Shown in pieces: positions 9,879 to 20,756 of a DNA stretch of 64,000 bases. Each line of letters begins with the position of its first letter. Position 1 is the first letter of the stretch. Origin of the DNA: Dendrolimus kikuchii (taxonomy: Eukaryota; Arthropoda; Insecta; Lepidoptera; Lasiocampidae); the NCBI GenBank assembly GCA_019925095.2, contig CM034411.1, positions 4,875,501 through 4,939,500 on the forward strand. Reading direction: 5' to 3'. Both the position numbers and the translations under genes were made by a program. The notes under the pieces were generated by a model that did no database searches, was not told where the DNA came from, and saw nothing but the letters and a program-made list of their open reading frames with translations.

Positions 9879-10123
9879 AAGGTTCTGTGGTGGAGCCGAC
9901 TAAGTCTTAGCCGGCTGAATTCGCCGAAACGCAGAGGCTCTGGGTTCAATTTCTGGCATGGTAAATTTCGGACACGAATTTTCTGTTATTTACTATGGTC
10001 TTGGTATCTAGGATCGGTACCTAGAGTGGTCCGTTTTATATTACCCATAAAAGAAGCGTAGACTTGCTTAGCTTGGGGATATACAATGTGTGTGTTTATC
10101 TGCCGATTATTATTATTTATTTA
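9879..10123 (+). mobile_element. tRNA-derived SINE, family B, copy B1
   Basis: About 245 bp. It has a tRNA-like head 'ctgtggtggagccgactaag' (A box) and GGGTTCAATTTC (degenerate B box), then the B body 'ggtaaatttcgg.cacg..ttttctgttatttactatgg' and the 3' end 'gcttggggatatacaatgtgtgtg..tctgccgattattatta'. Head-box decay suggests it is older than B2. Confidence 0.78.
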
Positions 10124-11985
10124 ATTTTTTTTTAGACTGCAGTTTTAGTTATTATTAGTAGTTTTGATGATAGTTTTAATTAATTAATTATCTCCTTACA
10201 TTTAACTTACAAGGAAAAGTATGTTTTAATGAGTCCATTTCCATAATACCAAATTACGAAACGTAGAACGTTATTGATGGTATGATTCCGTGACATTAGT
10301 ACGGTGCCGTGGACAAAGAATCTGTTGTCTGTCTGTGTGTATGATCGATAACTGTGCAGTCCAATTAAAAGGACATGAGTAGGTACTAATATATGATTTT
10401 TAAGCTTCCGATACATAATGCTATAAAGGGTTAATGGTCACTCCAGTGTCTGTTTGTTAGTGTGTGGGTCAGTGGACTATTTCAAGAACTACTACAATAT
10501 AGATACTTGGTAGTATAAAATGTTTATGTGTATATCTTGACCATCGATGTATAAGATGGAGCCTAGGTAACAAATCGTTAAATAAAGTGAAGCATTTTTT
10601 TACAAAGGTGTGCGTAAACTTATGTATCGCATCTGCGTTATCGTAACGCAACGCAGTGCGATCGGCATCCTTTAGCCGACCTCACTTTTCTAGTCCGAGA
10701 CTTCGTCTTTCTATTAATGGTCTAAGAACAAGATATTCTAGTACCATTAGGTAAAGTGCGTATATTTTTCGTCTCCTACTTTCCGAGGTATATCTATATC
10801 GCAGTATTTACGCAACGTATGATTACAATACCTAACTAATCATCAGAGAATCCACAAAAAATTGTCGTAAAAAATTTAATAACATATTAAAGAACTGGCC
10901 ATAAAAGAGAATTATTAGAACAGAAAGTTTAAAAAAAAAACAAATTTATTCAGCGTTAAAACATTCAATACGTTATATTATAATGTATAATCTTAACACA
11001 ATATGACGTTTACGACCTATGTTTTGTTAATATAATTGTTGTAAAAAATGCACCCTTACTTTAAAAAAAAAACTATTAACCCCTCACTCGGCATGGACAA
11101 AAAAGTCCGGCACGCACCGCCAATTACCTTTTTTCTAAATGCGTTTTTTTTTTCTTTTTTTATTGGTTGATCTAACACGAGGGGTGTGAGTTACGTTCTT
11201 TTTTTAAACAAAATGTGTCGAGATTTACACGTTTTTTATTGGTTGAGCCCCGTTTTTTTGGCTATTTGCTTTCCGTGTTTGGATTGGGGCGATGTTTTTT
11301 CTTTTTTTTTAATTAGCATTCGATATACCGCTTTAACGGTTGATTTAGAAGTGAATTTATTACATTTTTCTTTCTTTTCCGATCTTAAAACAGAATGCCG
11401 ATCGCACCGCGTTACTAAATCTCGGTATTAAATTGAATTAAATTAATCGAATTAGTACGGGTAATGGAGTGATTTCCAGTGGATACATTACTATTAACCA
11501 TATAGACGCAAATCACGTGTATGCTATATAAGTTTACGCACACAAGTTAAAAAAAAAATGCTTCACTTCATTTCACTCTTTTGTTTACGTAGACTTTGTC
11601 TATATTTTTATTTCGTCTGAGCTCTTGATAAGTAATTTTTGTTTAAAATAGTTTATAATGTGTGAGTTTTGTTTAAAAAAATAACAATTTTGCCGCCCTT
11701 TGTTCAACATTTATTGTACTTAGTTTTAAGAACGTAGTTTTAATTTTTGGTGAACAATACATTTTTTTCATTCATTCATTCAATTTTTAATATAATAGAA
11801 AACTAACAGCGTCCAAAAGGTTAAACTCAAAGCACACTAAAGCCACAAACATAACACACACGCGCAACATTTACGTTAAGATAATTCTGGAAATTCAAAC
11901 TCCTCGTTACGATAAAGAGGAAGAAGACCCTAGAGAGAAAACAGAGAAAGAATAATAAATCCTTTATTCGCCGGGCGTACTATCG
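10124..11985. other. AT-rich intergenic stretch
   Basis: Contains several chance frames of 60-81 codons (for example 11186-11431, T-rich, Phe/Leu-heavy). Near 11680-11780 a 'cgccctttgttcaacatttattgtacttag' segment with an ATTC tail (11766-11782) may be the decayed 3' end of an E-type LINE. Nothing else was recognised. Confidence 0.4.
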
Positions 11986-11994
11986 TAACAAATT

Positions 11995-12090
11995 ACCGCT
12001 TCCACAGCCAGGTGGTAGGACATTTATGAATGGCTACCAACCCTGGTCTATAGTATGACGCAGTAACAAACTTAAATTGTATTTGTTGGG
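11995..12090 (-). repeat. Family A fragment, left of a hairpin insert
   Basis: The minus A signature 'ccacagccaggtggtaggacatttatgaatggctaccaaccctggtctatagtatg' is followed by 'cgcagtaacaaact'. The A copy appears to continue at about 12305-12370. Confidence 0.55.
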
Positions 12091-12178
12091 GCTAAGCCTC
12101 TCGTGTATTTATTAATCACGTCGCCAATGTTAGGGGGCTAAGAAGACGTGATTATTGAATACGAGAGGTTTACGTTGT
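12091..12178. repeat. Hairpin-forming insert with about 26-bp arms
   Basis: CCTCTCGTGTATTTATTAAT followed by CACGTC is answered by GACGTGATTATTGAATACGA followed by GAGG, giving nearly complete pairing with a spacer containing 'gccaatgttagggggctaaga'. It sits between two pieces of a family A copy. It could be a small MITE. Confidence 0.5.
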
Positions 12179-12299
12179 TACGAGATATATTTTCAAGCGT
12201 AACTTCAATGGTGGCAGAAACAACTTAAGACAGCCACGCATTCCAATATTAAATTTAAATTTTACAAAGAGTTTGTATATCCATCAGACATCGCCAATT

Positions 12300-12385
12300 T
12301 AGGTCGATCAATATCCATAGCGACAGTAACTACTTTCCATCAGGTGAGCCATCAACCTACCTGCTACTGCTACTCTATCAATAAA
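12300..12385 (-). repeat. Family A fragment, right of the hairpin insert
   Basis: Matches 'tccatag.cga.agtaac..ctttccatcaggtgagccatc..cctacctgct', ending in CTATCAATAAAAAA, the AATAAA/poly(A) end of the retroposon strand. Confidence 0.55.
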
Positions 12386-12727
12386 AAAATTATTTCTTTT
12401 TACCTATTCTCAATCATTTGACTCCAACGCGACATGTGCATATTTATTCTTCCATACTCCTCTGGCGTAAGTTCGCCGTTACGCGACAGACCATCATGTT
12501 AATTCGTCATAACCGTATTAATTTCAAATTCAAAGTTTCAGGCAATAGTTACACATAGTAATTTGTTTTATGGACCTCAGGCGAAGCTTGCGGAAGATCA
12601 GCGCTGGTTGTCAAACCAGTAGTATGCTGAACGTGACATAATCATTTATTTTAAGAGCAATAGAGTTATTCATTCATTTTTGTGTTCATTTATTTTGTAT
12701 TTATATTTTGTTCTAAACACATAACCA

Positions 12728-12861
12728 TGTGGAGGTAGACCAAAAAAGAGATGGATGGATTGTATGAACGATAATATGACGATTTGTGATATGACAGAGG
12801 ACGTATGTCCAAATAGAGGACTATAGAAGAAAAAAACATATTGTGCCGGCTCCAAATAAAT
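12728..12861 (+). mobile_element. RTE-like family L, RT C-terminal fragment (L1)
   Basis: Translates as GGRPKKRWMDCMNDNMTICD followed by MTEDVCPNRGL and a stop, then KKTYCA. It is the same tail as the better copy at 42573-42934. Stops and substitutions show it is inactive. Confidence 0.7.
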
Positions 12862-12984
12862 AATAGTATTATAATTTAAATTTTACTCAATAATATTTTT
12901 TTTTGTAATTATTGTTTGATTAGTACACTGAAGAAATTTATAAATAATCGAATACAATAAAAGAAAACTTATATGTATTGTATT

Positions 12985-13232
12985 CTACCCATAGTCAGGA
13001 CTATAAATAGAATACTGAGCCTAGATCACCGTCTTCTATGGGTGTGGTGTCCAGAAGGTTGGCTACGTTTCCTCGCTGGATCGCCATACTGATCCGTTGC
13101 TCGAGGTAAGTACCATCCTTCTAATCACCTGAAGAATCAATGAGTCGTTTTGATAAATTTTGGTAGAGGCTCATGGCCTCAGGACCCCACGATCCAAGCG
13201 TCTCGACAGCAAACAGCACAAACATATTATAT
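12985..13232 (-). mobile_element. Retroelement G, RT C-terminus and 3' flank (G2)
   Basis: The minus sense codes the LGxWGPEAMSLYQ...LIDSS region with breaks, then QRISMAIQRGNVANLL, and the 3' flank 'gatctaggctcagtattctatttatag'. It is a frameshifted remnant. Confidence 0.65.
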
Positions 13233-15300
13233 TGTTTGATCCGATTTTTATTTCTATTATATAAATTATTTTTAGTGAAAACTTGATTGATATATGTATT
13301 AAATTTATGTTTTAAATTTAATAATATTAATTATTGTATGTTTCCCAAAACAAATCAAATAAATAAGTATTTTTATATCGTTTCTTTTTTTCAAATTTTC
13401 AGTAACAGGTTACTTTTTTTTAGGTTCAATTCTTAATATGCAAATTCTGTACCACCAAATAATTATTAAAATATTCTTCTCTTGGCTAAGGGGAGACGTT
13501 TTTGGTCTATCTTTTAGTGGTCCAATATTCAGACTCGTTAAACATGACCAACTTAATTACAGATTCATAATATCTGCCCTTTTCATTAACAAGGCATTGC
13601 TTAATTTTTCACATGTTACATCGGTTTTTTTTTTAATCCTCTCTCCAAGCGAACGAGATTGCTCGGGTTTTTTGCTTTAAGGGGGTTTTTATAATTTCTT
13701 GTTTTTTACTTTCCTTTTCTATTGATCCTTTCTTATTTTTTATCTTTTTGTTGTTTATCTTTTTTATTTCTTTTAATTTTCCAAAAAATAATTTTAACAA
13801 TATTTCTTATTACTAAAACATTCTTGTTCCTTCTAATTTTATACATATTTTGTTTCAAACATGTTACATCGGTTACATGTCCACACTTTAGCTATCCTGT
13901 ATTTATTCTTCTCCCTACATCCCTCTGTATATCACAGTCGCTCTGCAAGAGTGAGCCTCTAGGTACTTATGCTACAGTATCGCATATGTCGCGCCACAAA
14001 TGTCCTCTGTCCTCACACAAAGGTATTTCCGGTGCGTTCTTATATAAATTACAACAATGTAGTTTAAACAAATCATCTAGTACCAAAATATAGGTACATA
14101 TACTTTTGATAACTAAAGCCTAATCTATAGGAGTACAATAAAATATCCAGCGCATAAAATAATTTTCATTCTCGTAACGACATCTATCGTTGCGAACAAA
14201 AATGTAAAATTCCAATAAAATTTTAAGTTATTCCAACTAGAATATACACTAAAATAGTGTTAAAACCAATTTCAAATTGATTAATTATCTAGCTAGACTT
14301 TATATCGGAAAAATCCTATAGGGTTCAAAGTCCGTAACAAAAAAAATCAAGTCAAAGAAAAAAATGGCGTCATATTTCAAATCAAATATGTTATCTAATA
14401 AAATGCCTAAATCAGTTTAAATTCATACGAGAGACAAATCAATGACTTTAAAAACTGCCTTGAAGAACATTGAGAAAAAAAAAACAAAATTCTATAAAAA
14501 ATATTGCATAATAGTGGAAAATTACCTTCGAAATGACGCGAAAAAACAACCGCCCACGGCCACGTCGCTGTATAAAACTTCCACTTTAATAAAACACACA
14601 GCATTATTATCTTTTTTCTAACAAAAAAATAACTATACTTCACAGACATCAAAATAAATTATACACCAAAAGAATTCATTGGAAAATAAACTTTACATCA
14701 AATCATTTTAAATTCATTTTAATTTGTTTTAAAATGAATTTATGTCCTTTCGTTGTAATTTAGCGTATCTGGTCTACTTTATAATTTAGGGATGGGAAGT
14801 TGCATCTTTATAGGTCTAGCCTAGGAAGGTATTAATAGTTGTTTCAAATCAACTATTTAACTAAACTAACTCATCACCGACAGTGACTTGGAATCTATTT
14901 TTATTTGTAAATATGTATATAGTAGTTTCATTTTTAGGTTTTTCTTACATATTGTACGATGTAAATACTTGTAAAAAATATAATTTAACTAAATTGTGTG
15001 CCTCAAAATATGATGACAACTTATTACAACACAACCGTACTAATAAGATAACTTGTAAAAATTAAAAAAAAAAAAAAAAATTTTTGGAAGAAATAACGAC
15101 GCACTTACATTACTTACATATATATTTTATAATGAAAAGAGTATTGAAAATCACTTTCTTAGTTTATTTAAAAAACTGAAACAACAGAAAAAAACTCCCA
15201 ATAATATACGTAATTATTAAACATTTCTATTTGATATTAACAATTAAATAAAAACTAAACTAAATTATAAATAAGTATATATACAAATTAAAATTAAACT
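13233..15300. other. AT-rich intergenic stretch
   Basis: Frames at 13438-13680 and 13722-14093 are Phe/Leu/Ile-rich and come from T-rich DNA, with no motif. 'catgttacatcgg' is repeated at about 13612 and 13860. A perfect small palindrome AAATTCATTTTAA/TTAAAATGAATTT lies near 14709-14741. Near 15062-15130 'gaagaaataacgacgcacttacatt' matches the edge of repeat O at 29610. Confidence 0.4.
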
Positions 15301-15304
15301 ATAA

Positions 15305-15486
15305 AATCTAGTCCCAGACCGCTGTCAGTTGGAAACGTGCCCAAAAGACTGGCCACATTACCTCGCTGTATCGCAACGCTAATGCGTTGTCCGAGGTACT
15401 GACCAGTCTTTTGGTCACGTGAGATGTCTACCAGGCGTTTCGCTATGTTTCGACAAAGTTTGTGGGCCTCAGGCTCCCTTTTTTGA
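15305..15486 (-). mobile_element. Retroelement G, diverged copy (G3)
   Basis: The minus sense has the ordered G landmarks: 'cctgaggcccacaaactttgtc', 'cgcctggtagacatctc', 'cgttgcgatacagcgaggtaatgtggcc' (VAIQRGNVA) and 'ttgggcacgtt'. It is a different subfamily from G2/G4. Confidence 0.6.
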
Positions 15487-15714
15487 AATATATTTGTTTC
15501 ATCTTGATCAATTCAATCCAAAATTTTCAAGAAAGATAGCTATGACTCTAAAAATATTTGTGAATAACACGTTTAAATTGAAATTGTGATATAAACTTGG
15601 TAATCTTTTCATTTAAAATTTGAATGTGATAAATGTTAGACTGTATAGATTTAAAAATGCTCCTTTATTCATATTTTTAATTGATTTTACATATTAATGT
15701 TTATAAAAAAAAAA

Positions 15715-15820
15715 TATGTGTTATAATTTAAGCTAAAATTTAATAACTAAAGCTAACTTAATGTTAATATGTGTTATAATTTAAGCTAAAATTTAATAAC
15801 TAAAGCTAACTTAATGTTAT
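15715..15820. repeat. Tandem duplication, two 53-bp units
   Basis: A 53-bp AT-rich unit beginning TATGTGTTATAATTTAAGCT occurs twice back to back (15715-15767, 15768-15820), identical except possibly at the last base. It is a recent local duplication. Confidence 0.9.
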
Positions 15821-16019
15821 TATGTACTATTTTTATCTGAGTTAATAAAGCTTCATTATTTCGTTCAATCATTTGCTTTAGTACAAGTCATAATTTAACA
15901 TAAGCTCCATATGAGTAATGCAAAATTCCTACTAATGGTAAGGCACATTAATCAATACTAATAAAAAAAATAGGAACCTGCCATTACTCTTCTTCCAGTA
16001 TCTGTACATCTATAATATT

Positions 16020-16400
16020 ATAAAATTTTAAACATGCCGTGTCTGTATATTGAAGCTATTAAAAAGAAGTGGAATAGACTATGATGACAATACGATGGAA
16101 AACACGATGCATTTTTTTTAGAATTCTTGTCTGTTTGTTCGGGATTCATGTAAAAACTATAGGGCTGATTTCGATGCGGTTTTCGCTGATCGACAGCAAA
16201 TTCTTAGACATAAAATTTGCGCCACTTTTTATCCTGGGAATCTCGCGGGAAATTTTCTGGGAATGATTTAAAATGGCTAAAGTAAAAAAAAAACGAATTC
16301 CAATGTAATTTTTTCACTGATCGATAGAAAATGTTATATAATAAAATTGGCTGATATTTTTTATCTCGGGGATCCTGCGGAAAAGTTGCGAAGCGATGGT
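16020..16400 (+). mobile_element. Helitron-like family S, copy S1
   Basis: Opens with 'aacatgccgtgtctgtatatt', then 'tgtctgtttgttcgggattcatgtaaaaactatagggc', 'gatttcgatgcggttttcgctgatcgacagcaa' and 'cctgggaatctcgcggga'. An inverted counterpart lies at 44060-44600 and partial copies at 37865 and 42105. It resembles non-autonomous Helitrons but no 3' hairpin-CTRR end is intact. Confidence 0.5.
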
Positions 16401-16444
16401 AAATTAGATTAGGCTCCCATAGAGTAAATAATAACCATAAACGA

Positions 16445-16612
16445 AATTAAAATGAACAAGTTGGCGGTAGGCTAAATAAAACATTAACAATACTCGTTGG
16501 TCTTTGACATCTTTGTATTCTGTGATCACCGCTACTGAAACGTGGCCAAAACATCGGAATAACAAAAATCATATAAATTACCGCGCTTAAAACCGTTAAA
16601 GCGTAGTTTTAT
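16445..16612 (+). mobile_element. Penelope-like family M, copy M2
   Basis: 'aacaagttggcggtaggctaaataaaa..ttaacaatactcgttgg', a 'gatcaccgctactgaaacgtggcc' stem region, CAAAACATCGG (mutated CGAAACGTCGG), 'ataaattaccgcgcttaaaacc' and the terminal 'gttaaagcgtagttttatta'. Longest M form together with 52400-52566. Confidence 0.62.
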
Positions 16613-16712
16613 TAACTAATAAGATTATAATAAAGTCTATTTTATTGTACCGTAAATTCTTATTGGAATAATTCCTTTTATATTTGTTTTAAATGCTGGA
16701 ATATGTCTGTGC

Positions 16713-16895
16713 AAGAACGGAGAAAGAATACCGATTCTGCGACCGGGCAACCTGTTTTACGAAGCGACAAAAGGACCCACAGCAAGGTGGTAGTAAATAC
16801 CCTACCACCTGGTTGTGGGTTGTTTTGTCGCCTCTTACGACAGGCCACCCCAACGCAGGAAAGCGTATTCTTTCTTCGTTCTTGCACGGATAAGG
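16713..16895. repeat. Family A foldback (two truncated A copies head to head)
   Basis: The left arm (16713-16802) is a minus A end starting GTGCAAGAACGGAGAAAGAA. The right arm (16803-16894) is the same segment in plus, ending TTCTTTCTTCGTTCTTGCAC. The junction falls inside CCTACCACC, so about 90-bp arms meet with almost no spacer. Several arm differences show it is not brand new. Confidence 0.8.
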
Positions 16896-16904
16896 ATAAT
16901 ATTA

Positions 16905-17095
16905 TACTAATATATAAATCTGAAGAGTTTGTTTTCTTGAACGCGCTAATCTCAGGAACTACTGGTCTTATTTGAAAAATTCTTTCAGTGTTAGACAGCC
17001 CATTTATCGAGGAAGGCTATAGACTATATATCATCACGCTAAGACCAATAGAAGTGGAGCACCAATGAAGAATTTTTCCAAAGGGGGGGTTAACT
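16905..17095 (+). mobile_element. Lep1/Helitron-like 5' part
   Basis: 'atattatactaatatataaatctgaagagtttgtttt' matches the conserved 5' start of Lep1-type repeats, followed by 'tcaggaactactggt.ttatttgaaaaattctttcagtgttag' and 'cgaggaaggctatagac'. The 3' hairpin end is not seen. Confidence 0.6.
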
Positions 17096-17438
17096 TACTT
17101 TTTTTTAGAAGCTAGTATTCAAATACAATTGGCGGTCTTCTCGCCCGTGGCGATTTTGTCCCGACAACCTCTGAATGGATCTGTGGATGGTTAAGAAGGA
17201 AAAAATTTCTAGTTCCAAATGCGAATGAAGTCGCGGGTGAAGGATATTTTATTACCTTTGCTTGCTAAATTAAATTCTGTACAAAAAGGCATACTTTGAA
17301 GATCTAACTTCTTTACCGTATTCACTAAAGATGCAGAAGACTTAATACGACTACTTTATGTATTATAATTAATGATCTTAAAATAATCATTAAATAATAG
17401 CAAACATGTCAAGATTAATACATATTGTGGTAACTTAC

Positions 17439-18190
17439 GGTCTTATTCATAAATTTTTTTCGCCATCTCTTTCCTATGGCAAGAAAAATGTTTTTTTTTT
17501 CTTTTCATTGTATGTCTTATTTTTAATAGCAACAACAGGGGAAGGAGTGTCTTTAGTACTATTGTATATTTTCTTTATCAAACACTTATACATATCTAAT
17601 ACAATTTTACTATTACTAATACAGTTTTTACTCTTTTTTATTACAGTTTTGGTATCTATTCTAAGGTCTTATTGATATTTTTTTCGCCTTCTCTTTTTTA
17701 TGACAAGAAAGATGGCTTTTCTTTTTATATTATATCTTTTTTTTAAAGCAATAACAGGGAAAGAGGTGTCTTTAGTATGTTTGTATCTTCTCTTTATCAA
17801 CAATTGAGATCTAATACAATTTAATAAAACTACGTTTTAACGGTTTTAAGCACGGTCACCGTTAAAACGTAGTTTTATTATGTATAAAATTCGCGAAAAC
17901 TTAAGAAAATATTATCTAATACAATTTTATTATTACTAATATAGCTTTTAGTCTTTTTCTATTACAGTTTTGGTATCTATCTATTCTAAGATCTTATTCA
18001 TATATTTTTTTCGCTATGTCTTTCTGATGGCAAGAAAGATGGTTTTTCTTTTTATTTTATGTCTTATTTTTAACATTAACAACAGGGAAAGAGGTGTCTT
18101 TGATATTTTTGTATCTTTTCTTTTTTTCTAATAAAATTTTACTATTACTAATACAATTCTTACTCTAAGATCTTATTCATAGTGAGTTCG
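17439..18190 (+). repeat. Three-unit tandem array, ~190-225 bp units
   Basis: Units start at 17439, 17664 and 17989, with the first 13 bases of a fourth at 18178. Each unit runs from (a/g)GATCTTATTCAT-like starts through 'TTTTTTTCGCC.TCT', 'ATGGCAAGAAAGATGG', 'AACAACAGGGAAAGAGGTGT' and 'ACAATTTTACTATTACTAAT' to 'TTTTGGTATCTATTCTA'. Unit 2 is longer because of the 91-bp insertion at 17823-17913. Without it (and its 14-bp duplication) unit lengths are about 225, 220 and 189 bp. Confidence 0.85.
17823..17913 (+). mobile_element. Penelope-like mini-element M3 (hairpin plus tail) with 14-bp target duplication
   Basis: An inverted copy of the M terminus (AATAAAACTACGTTTTAACG and GTTTTAAGCACGG) is joined to a direct copy (CCGTTAAAACGTAGTTTTAT) and a tail 'tatgtataaaattcgcgaaaacttaagaaaatatt'. 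ATCTAATACAATTT is repeated exactly at 17809-17822 and 17914-17927, and the host tandem repeat confirms the empty site. Confidence 0.82.
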
Positions 18191-18432
18191 AGTAAGATTG
18201 AAGGCTAGTAAGAACGTTAGTGGCTTTGGTATCAGATCCCAGTGCTGTAGATTTGACTTCTGACCAGAAAATATATTTTGTGTAGTTTTTCTGACTGATG
18301 CATATTGTTACGATTACCATGTACTGGTAGTTAAAGATTATACATATGTGACCATACCAATTCGATTTCGGTATATCTCAGAGCCGCACAACGTTTGAAG
18401 AAGGGAGGCCAGAGCCTAGCTGTGTAGCGTGT
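18191..18432 (+). mobile_element. SINE family C, heavily decayed copy
   Basis: Ordered but diverged landmarks: 'gttagtggctttggta', 'cagatcccagtgctgtagat', 'tagtttttctgactgatgcatattgttacgattaccatg', 'gaagggaggccagagcctagc'. It is older than C1 and C2. Confidence 0.4.
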
Positions 18433-19235
18433 GAGCTGATATTTTTTTTAAATTATCATTTAATTTAAAAAAAACAACAAATAGCCAAACAAAATATTTT
18501 ATTTTCGTAAATTCGTCTTTTAGTTCATCAAACGGCAGGTGTTGTTACAGATAATAGAAGTAGAAACAAAATTTAAATCAACTGGACCAGCCGATATTTT
18601 TGAGAAATTATTTCGAAACAAGACATCTCTTAGACAAAAGTAAATATAACAATTTCAAATTTCATTATTCTATTGTATACTGAAACAAAATTTTGTCTTG
18701 TAACATTTTCTTATAACATTGATTATAAACATATAATTATCTTAATAAAAACAACAAAAAATAATTTCGAGTTTCAATCGATCATTCCAAATAATCGACT
18801 AAAATTCATTGAAGATTTCAAGACGCGGTACATCACTCGCTTTATATGTGTGCGTGTTATCTATGTGTGCTGTTGATAAAATTTTGAAAAATCCTCAACT
18901 TTTCCGCGATAACCCCGTGCCGGCGGCGAGAAAAAAAAAGCTCGAGCCGTATTCATAGTGCGGACCTTTGTTTTTAGTGTTCGAAGTAATTTGTTTTATT
19001 CTTATACAGATATATCATTTATTTCTAAATTCATGTTGAATATACTTTCTTCTTTAGGCATAACAAAGTTCTATAACTAGGGCTTTTTGACGGCATCGCT
19101 TACGTGTTTCATATCCATAGCCTGCCTGATCCAATATTAACTTTTTTATATAAAAGTAAGTATATCCATCCTCTTTATCAAAATGTCATAATAAACTCGG
19201 TGACGGAAAACAACGTGACAAAACCTACATATCCA
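18433..19235. other. AT-rich intergenic stretch, nothing recognised
   Basis: The 67-codon frame at 18673-18876 carries no motif. No repeat match was noticed. Confidence 0.4.
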
Positions 19236-19320
19236 GATAACTTATATGTTAAATCCGCCAATCCGCCTTAGACAAACGTGGCGGGTATACTGTCTGTTCC
19301 CCCTTAAAAAGTGGAGGGAC
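19236..19320 (+). mobile_element. SINE family C, 3' fragment
   Basis: 'aatccgccaatccgccttagacaaacgtggcgggtatactgtctgttcccc' matches the C body. The head and the cccagcagt end are absent. Confidence 0.55.
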
Positions 19321-19879
19321 CAGAATTCTGGAGTAGGAAGTTTAAGTAGTTAAGTGGAGCAACGATGACATAACTCTGACCCATCTGTAGTGTCGGTGTA
19401 GTGGCAGCAGTATCGTCTACACGCGCGCTTATATCCTTCTTTGTAGTGTAATTAACTGAATATTGATTCAAAAATAGGAATCGTATGGACTTGTTTTAAT
19501 TACATACAACTAATATAAAACAATACCAAATCTCAAATTAAATTTTATATACATATTTTTATAAAAAAAAATTTACACACTTTCATGAAAATTATTTTTG
19601 CCACTAGAGATGAATAGATATGGTATACTAGTTCATTTGTAAAATGTGACTATACTCGAACAAAGCCGCACAGATAGCCCTAGCAATAAACAAACAACTA
19701 GACTATGAATACGACTCATCTTATAAATACTCTATGCGTTATCAACTCTATGTACTAAGTACAAGTTTTATACTTGTTGTAATCATAGTGTCTCTTTGTG
19801 AGAGTCTAGATAAAAGACTATTACTACCTAGACTTCAGTATGAATACTGGGTTGTGATAATGTGCTAACTATAGATATA

Positions 19880-20168
19880 TTTCAAATTGTTATTGCGTCG
19901 TAATATAGTTTGGAGTATTTTATGGATGTTAAAGATAGGATTACATTTTGGATTTGGATATGAATTTATTTCGGATTGTCCGATAGTTTTGGGCAGCTTT
20001 AATTTTTGGGAAGGTAACTATTACTGTCAGAGAGGCCAAAACATTAGCTACATTTTGGAACTCACTTAGAAAGTACTATCTGTCTTTAAATAAATATGTC
20101 TAATATATTAAACATTTACTTATTTATCTATTGTAATATATAAAATGCTTTTCACATATAATGTTAAC
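19880..20168 (+). mobile_element. LINE family E, RT C-terminus (E2, left part)
   Basis: Translates as VTITVREAKTLATFWNSLRK followed by YYLSLN, the same C-terminal tail as E4 (LWNALPITVREAKTSPTFKN type). The 3'UTR then starts, is interrupted by K3 at 20169, and resumes at 20757. Confidence 0.68.
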
Positions 20169-20179
20169 AAATATATTTA

Positions 20180-20745
20180 GCAGGGATGGAAGGTACACCG
20201 CTGATATAGAAAGAAGAGTGAATTTGGGGAATAGTATGAAGGGAGCGTTAGGTAAACTTCTAGGCGCTAAGAACCTCAGCCAGAAGGCCCAGCTCGCCAT
20301 ACACAACTCGGTGCTGGTACCTACGCTCACGTATGGAAGCGAGAGCATGAAAGTAGAGTAAACGCGGTCGAGATGCGAGCACTGCGCAAAATCCGCGGAG
20401 TGACGCTCGCGGACCGCGTTTGTAATACCGAAGTAAGAAAGAGAGTTGGTCTAAAAGAGAGTGTCGGGGTGAAGGTAAGGGAAGGAATGCTCCGGTGGTT
20501 CGGGCATGTGCAAAGAATGCATGATGCAGAAGTCGTGGATGGCCACGACACACCTTCCATGATCAAATTGATCGTGTACTAGCAGAAGGTGATGTCAGGA
20601 GCCTTAAGAATAGACGAGCGTGCATGACACGAGCTATGAATGTCAAAGAAGCAAGTGAGGTGTGTAAGAATAAGCCTAAATGGCGCTCTGTTGTTCGTGC
20701 CTACCCCGCAAGGGAACTCGCGTGAAGTTACGTATGTATGTATGT
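20180..20745 (+). mobile_element. RTE-like element K, longest copy K3, nested in E2
   Basis: At 566 bp this is the longest K copy. It reaches further 5' into the RT ORF: RDGRYTADIERRVNLGNSMK, then KAQLAIHNSVLVPTLTYGSE, then VEMRALRKIRGVTLADRVCN, then GMLRWFGHV. A frameshift lies near 20355 and an internal deletion of about 40 bp (between short GATG repeats near 20522) removes the TKQIYNAKVDG part. AAATATATTTA flanks it exactly at 20169-20179 and 20746-20756. It splits LINE E2. Confidence 0.86.
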
Positions 20746-20756
20746 AAATATATTTA

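Noticed and set aside
13438..14093. Two frames of 80 and 123 codons
   Set aside because: Phe/Leu/Ile-rich translations of T-rich DNA, no motif, codon use or splice context.
14709..14741. Small perfect palindrome in AT-rich DNA
   Set aside because: Only ~13-bp arms of low-complexity AT sequence, no flanking duplication and no second copy; may be chance.
17439..18190. CRISPR-like array
   Set aside because: There are only three units of ~200 bp with no spacer structure, and the setting is eukaryotic. It is an ordinary tandem repeat.
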